From Clavulina sp. PMI_390 (Eukaryota; Basidiomycota; Agaricomycetes; Cantharellales; Hydnaceae), in contig WIDE01000117.1 in assembly GCA_015039315.1 (NCBI GenBank), positions 1-24,352 on the forward strand: a DNA stretch of 24,352 nt, read 5' to 3'. Both the position numbers and the translations under genes were made by a program. Shown here one piece after another: positions 1-10,126 of the stretch; the first letter of the stretch is position 1; each line of letters starts with the position of its first letter. The notes under the pieces are model-generated. The model had not been told where the DNA came from, ran no database searches, and saw only the letters and a program-made list of their open reading frames with translations.

Positions 1-1573
1 CTTTTCCCACTTTCTTTTTTATTTATTATGCGAGTTGAGTCTCGTTTCCTCTCATTGATATACCACGCACGCAGCCGTCGCATATCTTATTCTCCTTCAA
101 GCTCCAGTCTTGATTACTCTCCTCCTTTTATGTACGTGCGTGCCATGTACTCGTATGAAAGATGATGATGTTATTGTCTGCCCTCGGCGGTTAGCAATGC
201 TCATTTGATGTTTTCATTTTTCTCGCTATCTTGATGATCTACTGTGTAGCCACTTCACTTGATCTGTGAATTTGATGAATTTGATTGACTAAATGACTGC
301 TTCAAGTGCTCGTCCTTTTATACACCCTTGAATTTTGTTCTATTATTTAGTGCTGTGCGTTTGTTCCTCGAGTATACAGTGGTTCTGAAGCCCGCCATGA
401 ACCCTTCGGCTAACCCCCGATTTGAGGTACTTGTTTGGGTCGAGGCATGTCAATAAGACTTGCCAGCTTGATACTTTGCGCTGGCGTGGCTCCGTATAAC
501 GGCTCTCATCTGGCGTCTCCATGTCCAATCACTGGCTATTCCTTCCCCTTTAACTCCCTCCTTTCTTAATAAGGAAATCGCCTTTATTCTGCTTCGTAGC
601 AGCGTAAAGGCTTCTCTCACGACGTTCTTCTGGCATACGCCTCGCTCTATTTTTCCTAATTTTGGTAGAATTTTGGTCTCGAGCCCTGTGTAGCCAGCTT
701 GTACCATCCCAGCGTCGGCGAAGATCGATCCTCATCCAGCGGCTCATCCAGCCTTCAGCATCTAATCACGATTGACCATCCGCTCCTGTGGCCAGTGCCG
801 CCCAAAATCCTGGCCATTCTACCCTCCTAGGCTGTGTATTTGTGGCAAATAGAGCGCTATTTGAAGCTCTGAGCTCTGATCCGCCAACATGCGCCCATGG
901 CCGTTATCCGTAATCCCCTGTGGCTCGGAGGATCTGCTTGAGCCTTGCTCTCGCCACAGCACTGAGATGAGCGCGTCACTAGCTCACTGCCACTACGGTG
1001 GCCATGCGCGCCACTTTCGAACTGCTAGGCCAAGCCACGCTGCTGTGTTCCGGCCGCTTACTGAGCAGGTGGCATTATGGGCCCTTCCACCGAGTCTTTT
1101 CGACCATCCTTGACCTCCTTTGATGCTACAACATCTCAACCGGCCATTTCAATTTCAAGTCAAGTCCGAATCCACTACACGGGGCCTCAAATCAGATCTG
1201 CAGTCCTCACTTATTTCGATCCGCCCCTACCTTGTCCAGATTTAGATGTGTGCGCCCTGAACTGCTGAGTTTCCACAACCTTCACAGTCGATCCGGGCAG
1301 ATCCTGCGTTTAATCCCGGCTCGTCGGTCTAACGGGTGATCTGAGCGCTGTGATTACCCATCCTCCTGAAGAAGCGCCCATGAGCTCTCCGCGCTAAACG
1401 AACGGCCAACCATACCCTTGATGCTATGATCATCGATCACATATACCTCGTGTAGCAGTCTTAACCCTCGCCAGCTTTTGGAAATTACACGATCGAAGTA
1501 GGAGTGGTCATGATCAATATGGAGACATTTCGAGGGCAAGAAAGTAAACTCTGTCGTTGCTCCCACTCCTTTA
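1..1573. other. No convincing gene; possible upstream exons of family gene A
   Basis: Open frames here are short, overlap on both strands and lack consistent splice or codon patterns, so I do not call a gene. The last few hundred bases lie just upstream of family gene A on the plus strand and may hold its missing 5' exons, but I could not join any frame to it with confidence. Confidence 0.4.
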
Positions 1574-2218
1574 ATGCTCACTAGTCTCTCGATAGACTAT
1601 CCATTATCTTTTAGACTGCAATGCTCAAGTGCCGCTGAGCCCTCAGATGTGCGTGATCCCCTAAGCGTGACAGTAGGCCCAAATCGTGAACAGAAAATCC
1701 CTGGCGAAGCAGATGAGCTCATCGTCTCTGCCTTCGGAGCCACTATCTGTGCCACGCTATGGCGAGATCAAACCTCCATTGCGACGCCGCTCCTTGACAA
1801 CTGGTCTCATATTCGAAGCGAACGGCTGGTGCATCGCACGGTGATCCTCATTTTCTACCGTTTGAAACCGAGAAAACATGCTGACGACTGGCCTGGCATC
1901 ACCCATAGTCAAGCCCTACGAATATCTCGAACGCTGATGGGTTTCTGGTTCTATGTACCGTTGTCAGTAAGTAGCACTCTACTCTTCCCAGTCACGGCGT
2001 TTGCTCGGCTCATCTTGATATGATCAATAGTCTGTTGGGGTGGAGAACGGTACTCGTACTTCAATGGCCACGTGTGGGTGCAATACAGGGATATACCACT
2101 TGGGGTTAACGGGACACGCTGGTGGGGTTCTTCGCTGGACCAGGAATGTCTTGCTTTTCTGTCGGAAAATGGGGAGCTTGTCTCTGTCCAGGTTGATAAT
2201 GTCATAAACCTATCATAA
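1574..2218 (+). CDS. Family gene A: 3' exons of an unrecognised multicopy fungal protein
   Basis: Three exons can be joined in frame: 1574-1840, 1909-1966 and 2031-2218 (stop TAA). The introns are 68 and 64 nt, phase 0 then phase 1, with donors GTGATC and GTAAGT and acceptors CATAG and AATAG. The protein has the motif LLDNWSHIRSERLVHR before intron 1, a 19-codon middle exon containing NADGFLVLC, and a C-terminal VWVQYRD...TRWWGSSLDQ block. Genes B and C in this window have the same exon lengths, phases and motifs, which is the main support. The ATG at 1574 may not be the true start: a splice acceptor (TTTTAG) lies at 1609-1614 and 5' exons may be missing. I do not recognise the family. In B an LWEWNSG stretch resembles a WD-type blade, so an F-box/beta-propeller-like protein is a guess. 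Confidence 0.5.
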
Positions 2219-2617
2219 TTAACGCTCTTGCTTTCCTTTGCTCACCTCCCTCTACCACATTTTTTCAAATCTCCTCACACCTCTTATGAAAGCACTTAGG
2301 TCGGAGCAAACCTAGTGTTTGATGGGATGACCTGTGAGGCCGTGTCTGATCACTGAGATCTCGACCGTTATCAAATGCGATACATGCATGTACAAACCCG
2401 TTTTTGCCAGTCGGGAACCCGCTTTGGAACAAGCTGAACGCTATCCCTTGCGTAAATTTCTAGCTTTATCCGCCATCCACGCTGTATTTCCGGGCCACGC
2501 TCCAATCCTCAATGATCTTGCCACGAGAAATACAACGAACGACCATTGTGATCTTCGTTCTGTTTTCTTATTTTTTCAGTCCGGCCTCCTGAGTTGCTCT
2601 ATGTGATATGACCAATG

Positions 2618-2625
2618 GCCCGAAA
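2618..2625. repeat. Target-site duplication, left copy (GCCCGAAA)
   Basis: The 8 bases GCCCGAAA abut the left end of the miniature element at 2626 and are repeated exactly at 3147-3154 on its right side. Eight bp is the usual target duplication of hAT transposons. Confidence 0.85.
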
Positions 2626-3146
2626 TAGTGTTGCTGTGACTCAACTTCAACCCAACTATGACTTAACTTTTACTGACTTTCGACTTGAGTCCGTCCCCTC
2701 AGGCCAAGTCGGACTTGCAAGTTGCGACTTTTGATTCAACTTTGACTAAATTCGACTTAAGGTTGATGTATATACTGAGAGCCTGAACAGCTGGTCACTC
2801 GGTCGTCCATGTACGCACATGACTATGTATTTAGGGACGTATGTTGTTGCTCACATGCAGGACTCCCCGCTCCCCCTCCTGGCCGAGGCTTGAGACAGAT
2901 GCAATTGATTCATACTTGATACGCTAGCAGTACTGAAGCTATCCACGCATCCCAATCTTGGCCATACAATACATTGAATATGTTCAACTTTGTTCGACTT
3001 TAGTCGACTCAGAGACGTTTGCTCGAGAGTATATGGGAGCCGATAGTCAGTCAAGGTCAACTTGCACCTGATAAAATTGACTACGAATTTTCATCGACTC
3101 GACTTGTGACTTGAGTCGCCTCTAAGGCGAAGTCGCGGCAACAATA
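2626..3146. mobile_element. Non-autonomous hAT-type miniature element (MITE), 521 bp
   Basis: The left end reads TAGTGTTGCTGTGACT. The reverse complement of the right end reads TATTGTTGCCGCGACT, giving 13 of 16 matches, and two of the three mismatches are C/T changes. The element is flanked by a perfect 8-bp direct repeat, GCCCGAAA. The ends (TA.TG) and the duplication length are typical of the hAT superfamily. The interior has many copies of GACTT/AAGTC in both orientations, as expected of subterminal transposase-binding repeats, and has no coding capacity for a transposase. It must have been moved by an enzyme encoded elsewhere. Confidence 0.85.
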
Positions 3147-3154
3147 GCCCGAAA
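3147..3154. repeat. Target-site duplication, right copy (GCCCGAAA)
   Basis: This is an exact copy of 2618-2625. It follows directly after the right terminal repeat of the miniature element and marks the insertion site. Confidence 0.85.
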
Positions 3155-4390
3155 GTAGTTGAAGTCGGCTATGAGATTACTCGATACGATAAAGACCTGG
3201 CTTACTAATGAAGCTCTAGGATTTTAACGAGTGAATTCATTTTGGCACTTTGACAATAGGTCTGGCTGACTCCAAATAAGAAGCCAACCAACATTGATTT
3301 TGACCGTTGACCAAAACTGGAAACTTTGGCTTTGTTGACTTTGAGGCTCGGTGGAAACAAGGGTAATTAAATGCACTGACAACTACTGTTGTACCCAAGA
3401 ATCGTTGATTGAGTTGGTTAGTTACCCAATTGTCCAGGTCCTGCTCTAGAAATTTTCAGGTGCTCACATATCCCTCCAAGTTTGTTGTTGGGCTGCGATC
3501 ATGCTTCGTGGAGGGATCACGGTAGCTTGCCTCTTTGTCATAACCACCTATATGTTGCACTCATCAAAGATTACGTCTTATACGTTTGCCTGGCCATAAA
3601 TTTTTCTAGCACTAAGGCTATGCCGCTCGACCCTTATTCTCGTTCTGAGTGGCTTGCACCCTCATCTCTTGGTGTTGCTATCGGGGTCAGAGCCTGCGTC
3701 CTAGAAATATGTCTACTGCGAGATAACTCATAGTGGGTGAGAACCAGTCCAAAACCTCATACTAATACTCTATTACTCGTCGCTTGCCTGTTCGTTGCAT
3801 CTGGAGCCTATTGGTGCTTCTGAGACAACAACATTATTCAGTGCGAGATTCCCCATCCCTTCAATATCGTAGACAAATGGTGACTGACATAAGGAGTGTC
3901 TAAGTACCAACGGTTACCTACCGGGGCTATTGTCTATTCTAGCTAGCCTGGCGCTATCCATCTCGGCTACCACGTGGGCTTTTACCACCTTGTCATTCAG
4001 CGGCTGTCGCTGCAAATATCGCTCAATTACTTCTTCAAAGTAGGTTGTTAGTGCCTGCTGGAGTTCTCATCCGTAAGTTTCTGGGTGCCTCATATCCATC
4101 TGACCATCGATAGTGTCCGTCCCTCTCGCAAAAAAATGTTGCTCGCTACTGTGCACTCGTTGCTTCTTGAACACCTCACATACACCAGCGATTTTCAACC
4201 TCCAGAAACAGGAGTCTCATATCTGCTTACCGTCGTTATGCCTAATCGGGCTCATTCGACGCACTAGAATGAGGCACGGCATTCCGATGGTACAGGCCTC
4301 TCCGACACAGGCGGCTTTTGAACGTGCTGTATTTACAAGACCTGTTCTCTCCCCTGCCATCACCACCACCACTGGATTCGGCGCTATTGC

Positions 4391-4429
4391 CACCACCACC
4401 ACCACCACCACCACCACCACCACCACCAC
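4391..4429. repeat. Trinucleotide microsatellite (CAC)13
   Basis: Thirteen uninterrupted CAC units, preceded by a short imperfect run of CACCAC near 4360. The poly-Pro, poly-Thr and poly-Gly/Val open frames seen over it on both strands are by-products of the repeat, not evidence of a gene. Confidence 0.95.
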
Positions 4430-4545
4430 TGCTACCGCTATCCCCACGCCGCCACCATCCTTTGGCCAATGAGGTACATCCCTCTGCGGATGGTGCTACC
4501 TGGTGCCGTTGAACATAGCCCTTGCAACTGCCACAGAAGTTGCAT

Positions 4546-4551
4546 TATAAA
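4546..4551 (+). promoter_or_regulatory. TATA-like box upstream of small gene
   Basis: TATAAA lies 71 bases upstream of the ATG at 4622, a distance compatible with a fungal core promoter. The call is based on sequence and position only. Confidence 0.35.
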
Positions 4552-4621
4552 TTCGTTGGAAATATGGTGAGCTAGCATCAAACTCCAAAGGATCTCTTAA
4601 ATCTCTACCTACGTGACACCA

Positions 4622-4935
4622 ATGTCCTCAATCTCTGATGTGGATCAACAGCTCGAACGTCTCGAGCTTTCCAAGGAAAGCGGCATGAATCAGTTCTCTC
4701 ACTATTCTCACCCGTCCCCACAGGTTTTCGACGAATTCATGCAGATATGGCTGGTGCACAGTAAGAACCTTTCATGAATAAGTGTTGTATGATCCTAGAA
4801 AGTATTTTGTGCCTAGTTCCTGGCTTGAGGGTGAAGGAGTACCCAAGAGGTGTGGTTCTCCAATCCACCAGTGCTGACGAAAATAACGCCTGCCAAGAAC
4901 TCTTGCCCCAATTGAAAAAGCTGACTCCCTATTAG
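4622..4935 (+). CDS. Small two-exon gene, 85-aa protein of unknown function
   Basis: Exon 1 (4622-4760) starts with ATG and encodes MSSISDVDQQLERLELSKES onward. A GTAAGA donor and a CCTAG acceptor define a 56-nt phase-1 intron (4761-4816). Exon 2 (4817-4935) continues in frame through residues such as IPGLRVKEYPRG to a TAG. The frame stays open on both sides of the splice and the junction phase fits. No transmembrane segment, signal peptide or known motif is visible. A TATA-like box lies 71 bases upstream. It may be a real small gene or the 5' end of a larger gene cut short. I do not recognise the product. Confidence 0.45.
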
Positions 4936-5311
4936 AAGCCGCTGTGCTGACTGGGTTTCGACCCAATTATGAAGCCACATCGGCGTTGAATTTGTTCTAA
5001 TATTCAATTAGCATACTTCACGTCGCCAGATTTCATAGAGGTCCTAGCGGCACGACACGATCTCTGTAAATACCACGACTTGTAAACTGAACAATCAAAT
5101 TTACGCTGTTAAATTCGTATACTAAACAGAATATCCAAGATTAGCGCACCTCTACAATGCTACTAATTATTAGGAATCAGCCGCATATATCGCACGCAAG
5201 AGATACCACCCACAAAAATTTGATACTGCCTTTTATCTGAACTTACCAGTCTCGGAATACTAATTATATCCGTCTGTGAAGTCCTGCCATAAGTGTTGGT
5301 TCCGACTTACT

Positions 5312-5503
5312 TTATGCTGGTATTACGTGAAAGTCCTCCTCGTGTTCCGTGATTCGGTCGTCATGGAGGGCTTTTAAAGCTCCTTTTGCTTGTAGATGGG
5401 CGACCAATGGGTGATAACGAGCAGAATAGTTGTCCAACAATTCGCTCTGCACTCCTCCAGCGTTTAATCTCTCTAATTGCTCCCTCAACAGCTCAGGCAT
5501 CAT
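5312..5503 (-). CDS. Small open frame, Leu/Glu-rich helical peptide (gene fragment?)
   Basis: From ATG at 5503 the frame encodes 63 residues, including PELLREQLERLNAGG and YSARYHPLVAHLQAKGAL. It looks alpha-helical and protein-like. The frame stays open upstream to about 5550 (SHLREILLGSSS), so a 5' exon may be missing. It lies about 150 bases downstream of pseudogene B on the same strand but does not join it in an obvious way. The product is not recognised. Confidence 0.35.
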   Translation of the reverse strand: MMPELLREQLERLNAGGVQSELLDNYSARYHPLVAHLQAKGALKALHDDRITEHEEDFHVIPA

Positions 5504-5652
5504 CGACGATGACCCCAAGAGAATTTCACGGAGATGGGAATTAAGTGGCCTTTAAAAAAGGCTCTTGCTCACTACGGCGCGGGTAATATAAGAAGTATTC
5601 CAATACAGCACGTGGCTGCAAAAAATAGGCTCTGAAATGATCGTATGGGTAG

Positions 5653-6288
5653 CTATAGCTCCTTGTTTCCATGGAGTACCTGGGCAATCTGACTATCCAG
5701 CCTCAATCCCCACCATGTTTTCGCGACATCCCATCCAGGCGGAACACTTCTCGTCGCACCCAGATCAACTTTCGACCTTCCAAGTGAGTACGCTCACTTC
5801 GAACTGGAATTTGACTTCGTGAAGGAGTATCATGGGCTCAAGATAGGCCATCAGTTTCGGCGTACCTACCACTCTACATAACCAAAGCCCCCCTTCTTCA
5901 TTCTCAACATCCATAAACGTTGACTATCAAGAAAGGCAGGAGTGCCCATTGGTTCTGATCTCGCAGAAATTGTAATCGTACTCACATGTCTTTCAACCAC
6001 TCGACCATCTGGTTTATGATGCCACCTATCCAGTTGATGTAAGGCGAGCAGGTCTCCTGAGTTCCACTCCCATAATATTGCGTCATAAAATCTTTCACTA
6101 GAACCACATTCGCGAGCAACAACGATTAAAACCCGCTGATCCCTGGAGGGACCGAGATGGAGGACGCGTATTGCAGACGACGCTGGAGGTGGATCGCGGA
6201 GTGTAATAGTCGTCGACGAAGACGAAGAAGCCGAAGGCGAATATATGATGGAGGCGCTATTACTGTCAGCAATGACCAGTGGACCCAC
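5653..6288 (-). pseudogene. Family gene B: frameshifted paralogue of A and C
   Basis: Minus-strand exons are 6288-5986, 5923-5866 and 5803-5653. Donors are GTGAGT and GTACGC, with acceptors GATAG and TTCCAG. Exon 1 contains ILWEWNSGD and LDRWHHKPDGRVVERH. The middle exon is 58 nt (STFMDVENEEGGLWLCRVV), as in A and C. Exon 3 starts VRSERTHLEGRKLIWVRRE in one frame, but the conserved TWWGLRLDSQ block is in another, so the frame is broken near 5719-5726. An in-frame stop also precedes exon 1 without a fitting acceptor. I therefore call a decayed copy. LWEWNSG resembles a WD-type blade, which is the only hint of a beta-propeller fold. Confidence 0.55.
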
Positions 6289-7572
6289 ACGAGCTCACTG
6301 GTGGTAAATCGAAAGTTTGTGCCGAGAACTGTTAAATCTTCAGGTGGAGAACCACCACAATCATTGCCGTTCCAGACAAGACGTACCAGTAAGTGTACAC
6401 CGCCAAAGTCCACCATCGGAGTTCAAGAGGTCACCTCTGCATATCTGATATTAGAAACAGTTGTGAGGGCATTGTTCAGCCGGTGAACGAAGTACCACTC
6501 ACGGATATCGATCTAATTACCCGCTTGCTCACGTCTCCTTCGTTCCAGCGGTTGATCATTCGTGCCCAGAGGACGCCATGATCTGAAGGGATCCATAGGC
6601 GAGCTTCGAAAGCTGCTTGGCTGTTCCTGACTAGCATTATATCCTCTGATATCTGAACTGCTGACACGCCACATTCCGTAGAGCGTGGTGAGTTGACGTG
6701 ATTGTCGGGCAGAGACTAGTCGCAACTAGTCGATTGGTCAGGGACACCTTCTTTGGAGTAATGTGAAGGACGGAGAGGAGCGCTCGGAGATATATTGCGT
6801 CCAAGTTTGTAGCCTTCATGAGTCGAGGATATAGCTATGGATCGTGCTAGTGGGAGATCAGCACAGAAATGATGAGGACAAAGGTCATCAATACTTACAG
6901 CACTCAGCGTTGGATGTGCAAGGCCATTATTGTCGAGAGCTGAGCATCGTGGTGCCTAAGGAGGTTGATCTGAGTCAGGTACGCAAAGGGTGAGTGTATA
7001 TGAGGGGTATTCTTTATATAGTACAACTTTCGCCAATATACCCGGTCTTCGTTTTGCAGTCGCGAAGCAGTGTAAATTGGTAGAGGGAGTGAATCCGCAA
7101 CTCTGGCGGCGGTGGCAGTAGCGGCGGCGATAGTGGCGTTCATAAAACGTAGGAGGAATGACCCTCTTAGGGTCTACCACAGTGTGCTGGAAGGACAGTT
7201 GCGGGAATACGCGGCAACGTAACGGTTAGGAGTTCATATTGCAATAAGAATCTTGAGATCGACCAGATCTCAGATGAAGCGCCAATACCCAGACTTGACT
7301 ACAGGAGAGAGGAGAGCGGCTCCTAACATCGGCTAGTAGGATTGTATTATTGGGTGAATACATCGTATGAATTTCGAAAGAAGCATCACACATGATGTCT
7401 GAGCATCGTCTGGCGCAATAGAGAGAGCTTCTGGTTGTGGGAACAACATGATGCTCCGACTCGTAATCCTAGAGCAAATATATGCTAGCCATAAGCCTAT
7501 GGAGATAATTCGAAGAGCCGGGGACTGACTGAAGTAAAGCCAAGACTACTTCGTGTCCTGCGTCCGCAAGGG
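6289..7572. other. Intergenic stretch; possible remnants of 5' exons of B
   Basis: Minus-strand frames around 6476-6667 (for example VLWARMINRWNEGD) may be decayed 5' exons of gene B, but I could not splice them in phase. The rest shows no convincing gene on either strand. Confidence 0.3.
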
Positions 7573-8335
7573 TCAAAGGGCTCCTGCTTGATGAAGGGAA
7601 TACAGTATTTGTCGATCAAGCGCAGCACCCCACCACTGGCAGTCGAAGTGCTCGCGGAGCTCCTGCCAACGCACCCAGACTAAACGTTTGACAAACGTTT
7701 CCAACCCTTCACCTTTGACTATGAGAAGAAAATACAACAGAATTAAGTCTCTCTTAAGAAAGGCAGCTATGGGCAACCTAGTAGTCACCACTAATCGAGC
7801 ATTCAAAGAGATATCCATCGATATCGGTAGTGAACAACGGCTTGGACTATTAAGAGACATAAGATATCTAGGACATTACATACAGGATCGAGGCAGCCTC
7901 TTACCTTGCGTTCAACGACACGGCCCCCCGCTATACGCCGCCAATTATCCAAGAGCCCTGGAGCGGATTTACTTGACGTACTCCACACAGATGCTGCTAC
8001 TATCTGTTCCTCCACATGCACATTCACAAATGAGGAGCCTGGGATGTCGGTAACTTCACGTCGTGGAGTAGGGATCAGTTGTGGTTCATCTGTGTTCTCG
8101 AGAATATTTGCCGCGCTTTGGACGGATGGCATCCACAAGGTGGCGCTGAAGGGGTCACTATAGCCTTTCCACCCAGCAAACATGGGCGTCGTATTCACAG
8201 ACCCATAGGTACTGGTTTGGTCGACGAAATTGAGAGTATCGGGCATAGTGGAACCTGAGATACATTGTTGAATATTGGTTCCTCTTGTAGTATTGACACG
8301 GTGGTCCAAGCGCGAATGGGTGACGAAAGCATGGG
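7573..8335 (-). CDS. Family gene C: 3' exons of an unrecognised multicopy fungal protein
   Basis: Minus-strand exons are about 8335-7905, 7846-7789 and 7718-7573 (stop). Introns are 58 and 70 nt, phase 0 and phase 1. Exon 1 ends in LLDNWRRIAGGRVVERK. The middle exon is 58 nt (FTTDIDGYLFECSIS). Exon 3 carries RLVWVRWQELREHFDCQWWG followed by AALDRQ. All three blocks and both splice phases match genes A and B, and unlike B the frame is intact. The 5' part is missing or unresolved: the frame opens after a TTTAG acceptor at 8336-8340, and no in-frame ATG marks a clear start (the first is at MPDTLNF). Function is unknown, and F-box/WD-like is a guess only. Confidence 0.5.
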
Positions 8336-8739
8336 CTAAATCACCGTGGCGCCTTGACTATGGGAAAGAACTCTATCGAAGCCGCCCGGGTTCGTGAGTA
8401 CCCAATGCTCTACATGCAGCCCTGACATGAGTTCGTTGTAATGTAATGATGCTCCTAGTTCTGCTGCATTTGCGGTGGTAATGTAGATAAGAAAATCGAA
8501 TGTCCATGCGGATCAATCTCCTAGCTACGACATGATGTGATCCGCAAACGAACCAAAGTGGAATGTCCACTCAGGGGCCGATGGGGTGACCTGACAAAAA
8601 GGTCCGATGGCGACCGCGCTGACTAGTACGATCTAACAACGTTTAAAAAGTTGGTAGCAACGATTACCAGCGCAATCGCTTGGATATCGTTCCTCTACAA
8701 TGAGGTACATCGGCTACCCGTACTTCACTTAGCCTAGGG

Positions 8740-8853
8740 ATGAACATCGATACACTAAGCATGTCAATAGAACCACTTGTTATTATTCGAGATGCTCGGG
8801 GGAAGTTCCACGAAGGGTTTAGGACCTTTCGCGAAGATAATTCTGTACAATGA
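8740..8853 (+). CDS. Short open frame, possible gene remnant
   Basis: From ATG at 8740 the frame encodes 37 residues, MNIDTLSMSIEPLVIIRDAR followed by GKFHEGFRTFREDNSVQ. It stays open upstream to 8704. The composition is protein-like and CpG-rich like the surrounding DNA, but no neighbouring exon could be joined. It may be the last exon or a relic of a gene. The product is not recognised. Confidence 0.25.
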   Translation: MNIDTLSMSIEPLVIIRDARGKFHEGFRTFREDNSVQ

Positions 8854-9522
8854 CTGAATAGAGAGGGTGACACGTATGCATTCGGCGGAGCGAGTCATCT
8901 CAAGGAAAGGAGAAGAACAAAAGAAAACACTGGTCGATTCATTGGAGTTTTCACGCAGAAGGAGTCATAGAGCGCAGTAGAAATAATATAATAAGAGTTT
9001 TTCATGGAAAACTAACCATCATGTCCCGATCTCGGAAAGCGCTACTGGAACGGCAATGTTCAGAGCCACACCACAATCTCGGACCGCTAGTTCACACAGA
9101 AACTACAGTCCAAGCATGATTGAACACCCTTTAGAGGTCATAAGAGCACGCTAGAACTGCCAGGATAGAAGAAAAGGAAAATGAAGTTTTGACATGTCCC
9201 GGAATCCCCGGAATCAATCGGCCTTGACACTTCCAAAGCGTTTGTCTCAGCAACGGCTGAACGATACACCAAGTCTTGTACGTCGATATATCGCTTCTGA
9301 GCACGCTAGAACAGTGGTTTGCTTCGTCTGAAAAAGCGCAAAAATTGATCTTGTGTTCCACTGGCTACTATATAACATCTCGTGTGGAGTATATAAAAAC
9401 GCCTTATCCCGCCGGCAGTCAGCATGCCGCTGGTGTGCCCTGGTTATATACCTCTGGTGTGTCACAGAAACGGTTTCACTCTCTAGCTAACTACCTGCAC
9501 GCCTGCAGTCCGCCTGAGCGCG
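8854..9522. other. Intergenic stretch without a supported gene
   Basis: Open frames on both strands overlap and none shows splice or motif support. The only notable element is a TATA-like box near 9390, upstream of the short open frame at 9523. Confidence 0.35.
9390..9398 (+). promoter_or_regulatory. TATA-like box (TATATAAAA)
   Basis: TATATAAAA lies about 130 bases upstream of the ATG at 9523. It is the clearest TATA match in this part of the window, but whether it drives that frame is not shown by sequence alone. Confidence 0.3.
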
Positions 9523-9777
9523 ATGTACCTCAATCTAATAGATGCCTATGATGGTCATGGCTTCACAACGGGCAACTTATCAACCGCCACCGAGTATGGG
9601 CGGATCCTATTAGAATCCGTGCTAGGGCCAATCGGGGTGGAAGAAGGGACTAAATATTGTAACTACTACAGGGCCGATATTTATACACAAAACAATCAAG
9701 CTTATACTCTAACAGATTCTGGCAAGCGCTCCGTACTGCAAGCATCTTTTTTGGGTGATTTTTTTTGGAATGGTTGA
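9523..9777 (+). CDS. Short open frame, 84-aa protein of unknown function
   Basis: The frame encodes MYLNLIDAYDGHGFTTGNLS and further polar residues, including YCNYYRADIYTQNNQ, ending FLGDFFWNG. A TATA-like box is about 130 bases upstream. No signal peptide, membrane segment or known motif is seen. It could be a small gene, one exon of a larger gene, or chance. Confidence 0.25.
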   Translation: MYLNLIDAYDGHGFTTGNLSTATEYGRILLESVLGPIGVEEGTKYCNYYRADIYTQNNQAYTLTDSGKRSVLQASFLGDFFWNG

Positions 9778-10126
9778 GCAAGTCATTACAACTGCCTCCA
9801 AATAGAACAATGTGTCATTCAGTCTCGGGCTGGTCGAGTCAGCCTGTTATTTGGCGTTGTTGATGCTATATTAACGTGATCCTCCGTTCTGATTGCTACA
9901 GCTACGTTTAACCTTGATAAGAAGCATCTACGCCATTGATGCGCTTTGATATCATCCGCTTCATCGATCACAACCAGTAATCTGCAGGTGCGCCCTTCCC
10001 CTTCCCTCGCCACTGACATCTGAAGGTTTGAGACCTGTACACAGCCTTCCCAGGCATCTCTTCAACAATAAAGGATATCTCGGTTTTGGAACAAATCAAA
10101 CTCTACATCACCATTGTCCTGCTCCT
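9778..10126. other. Upstream region of the TPR-like gene
   Basis: No gene seen. An in-frame ATG at 10028 could extend the next gene by 33 residues, but that stretch is not protein-like. CpG is still frequent here, in contrast to the gene body that follows. Confidence 0.35.

Larger units (their letters stand above)
3155..4621. other. Intergenic stretch without a supported gene
   Basis: No frame here shows coding character I would defend. The stretch holds a CAC microsatellite at 4391-4429 and, near its end, a TATA-like box upstream of the small gene at 4622. Confidence 0.4.

Noticed and set aside
343..747. Three overlapping minus-strand open frames at the left edge
   Set aside because: They overlap in different frames, show no splice consistency and have no recognisable sequence.
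2851..3060. 69-codon minus-strand open frame
   Set aside because: It lies inside the hAT-type miniature element and reflects its internal repeats.
4217..4512. Open frames with poly-Gly, poly-Val, poly-Pro or poly-Thr runs
   Set aside because: They are translations of the CAC microsatellite in several frames, with no coding character outside the repeat.
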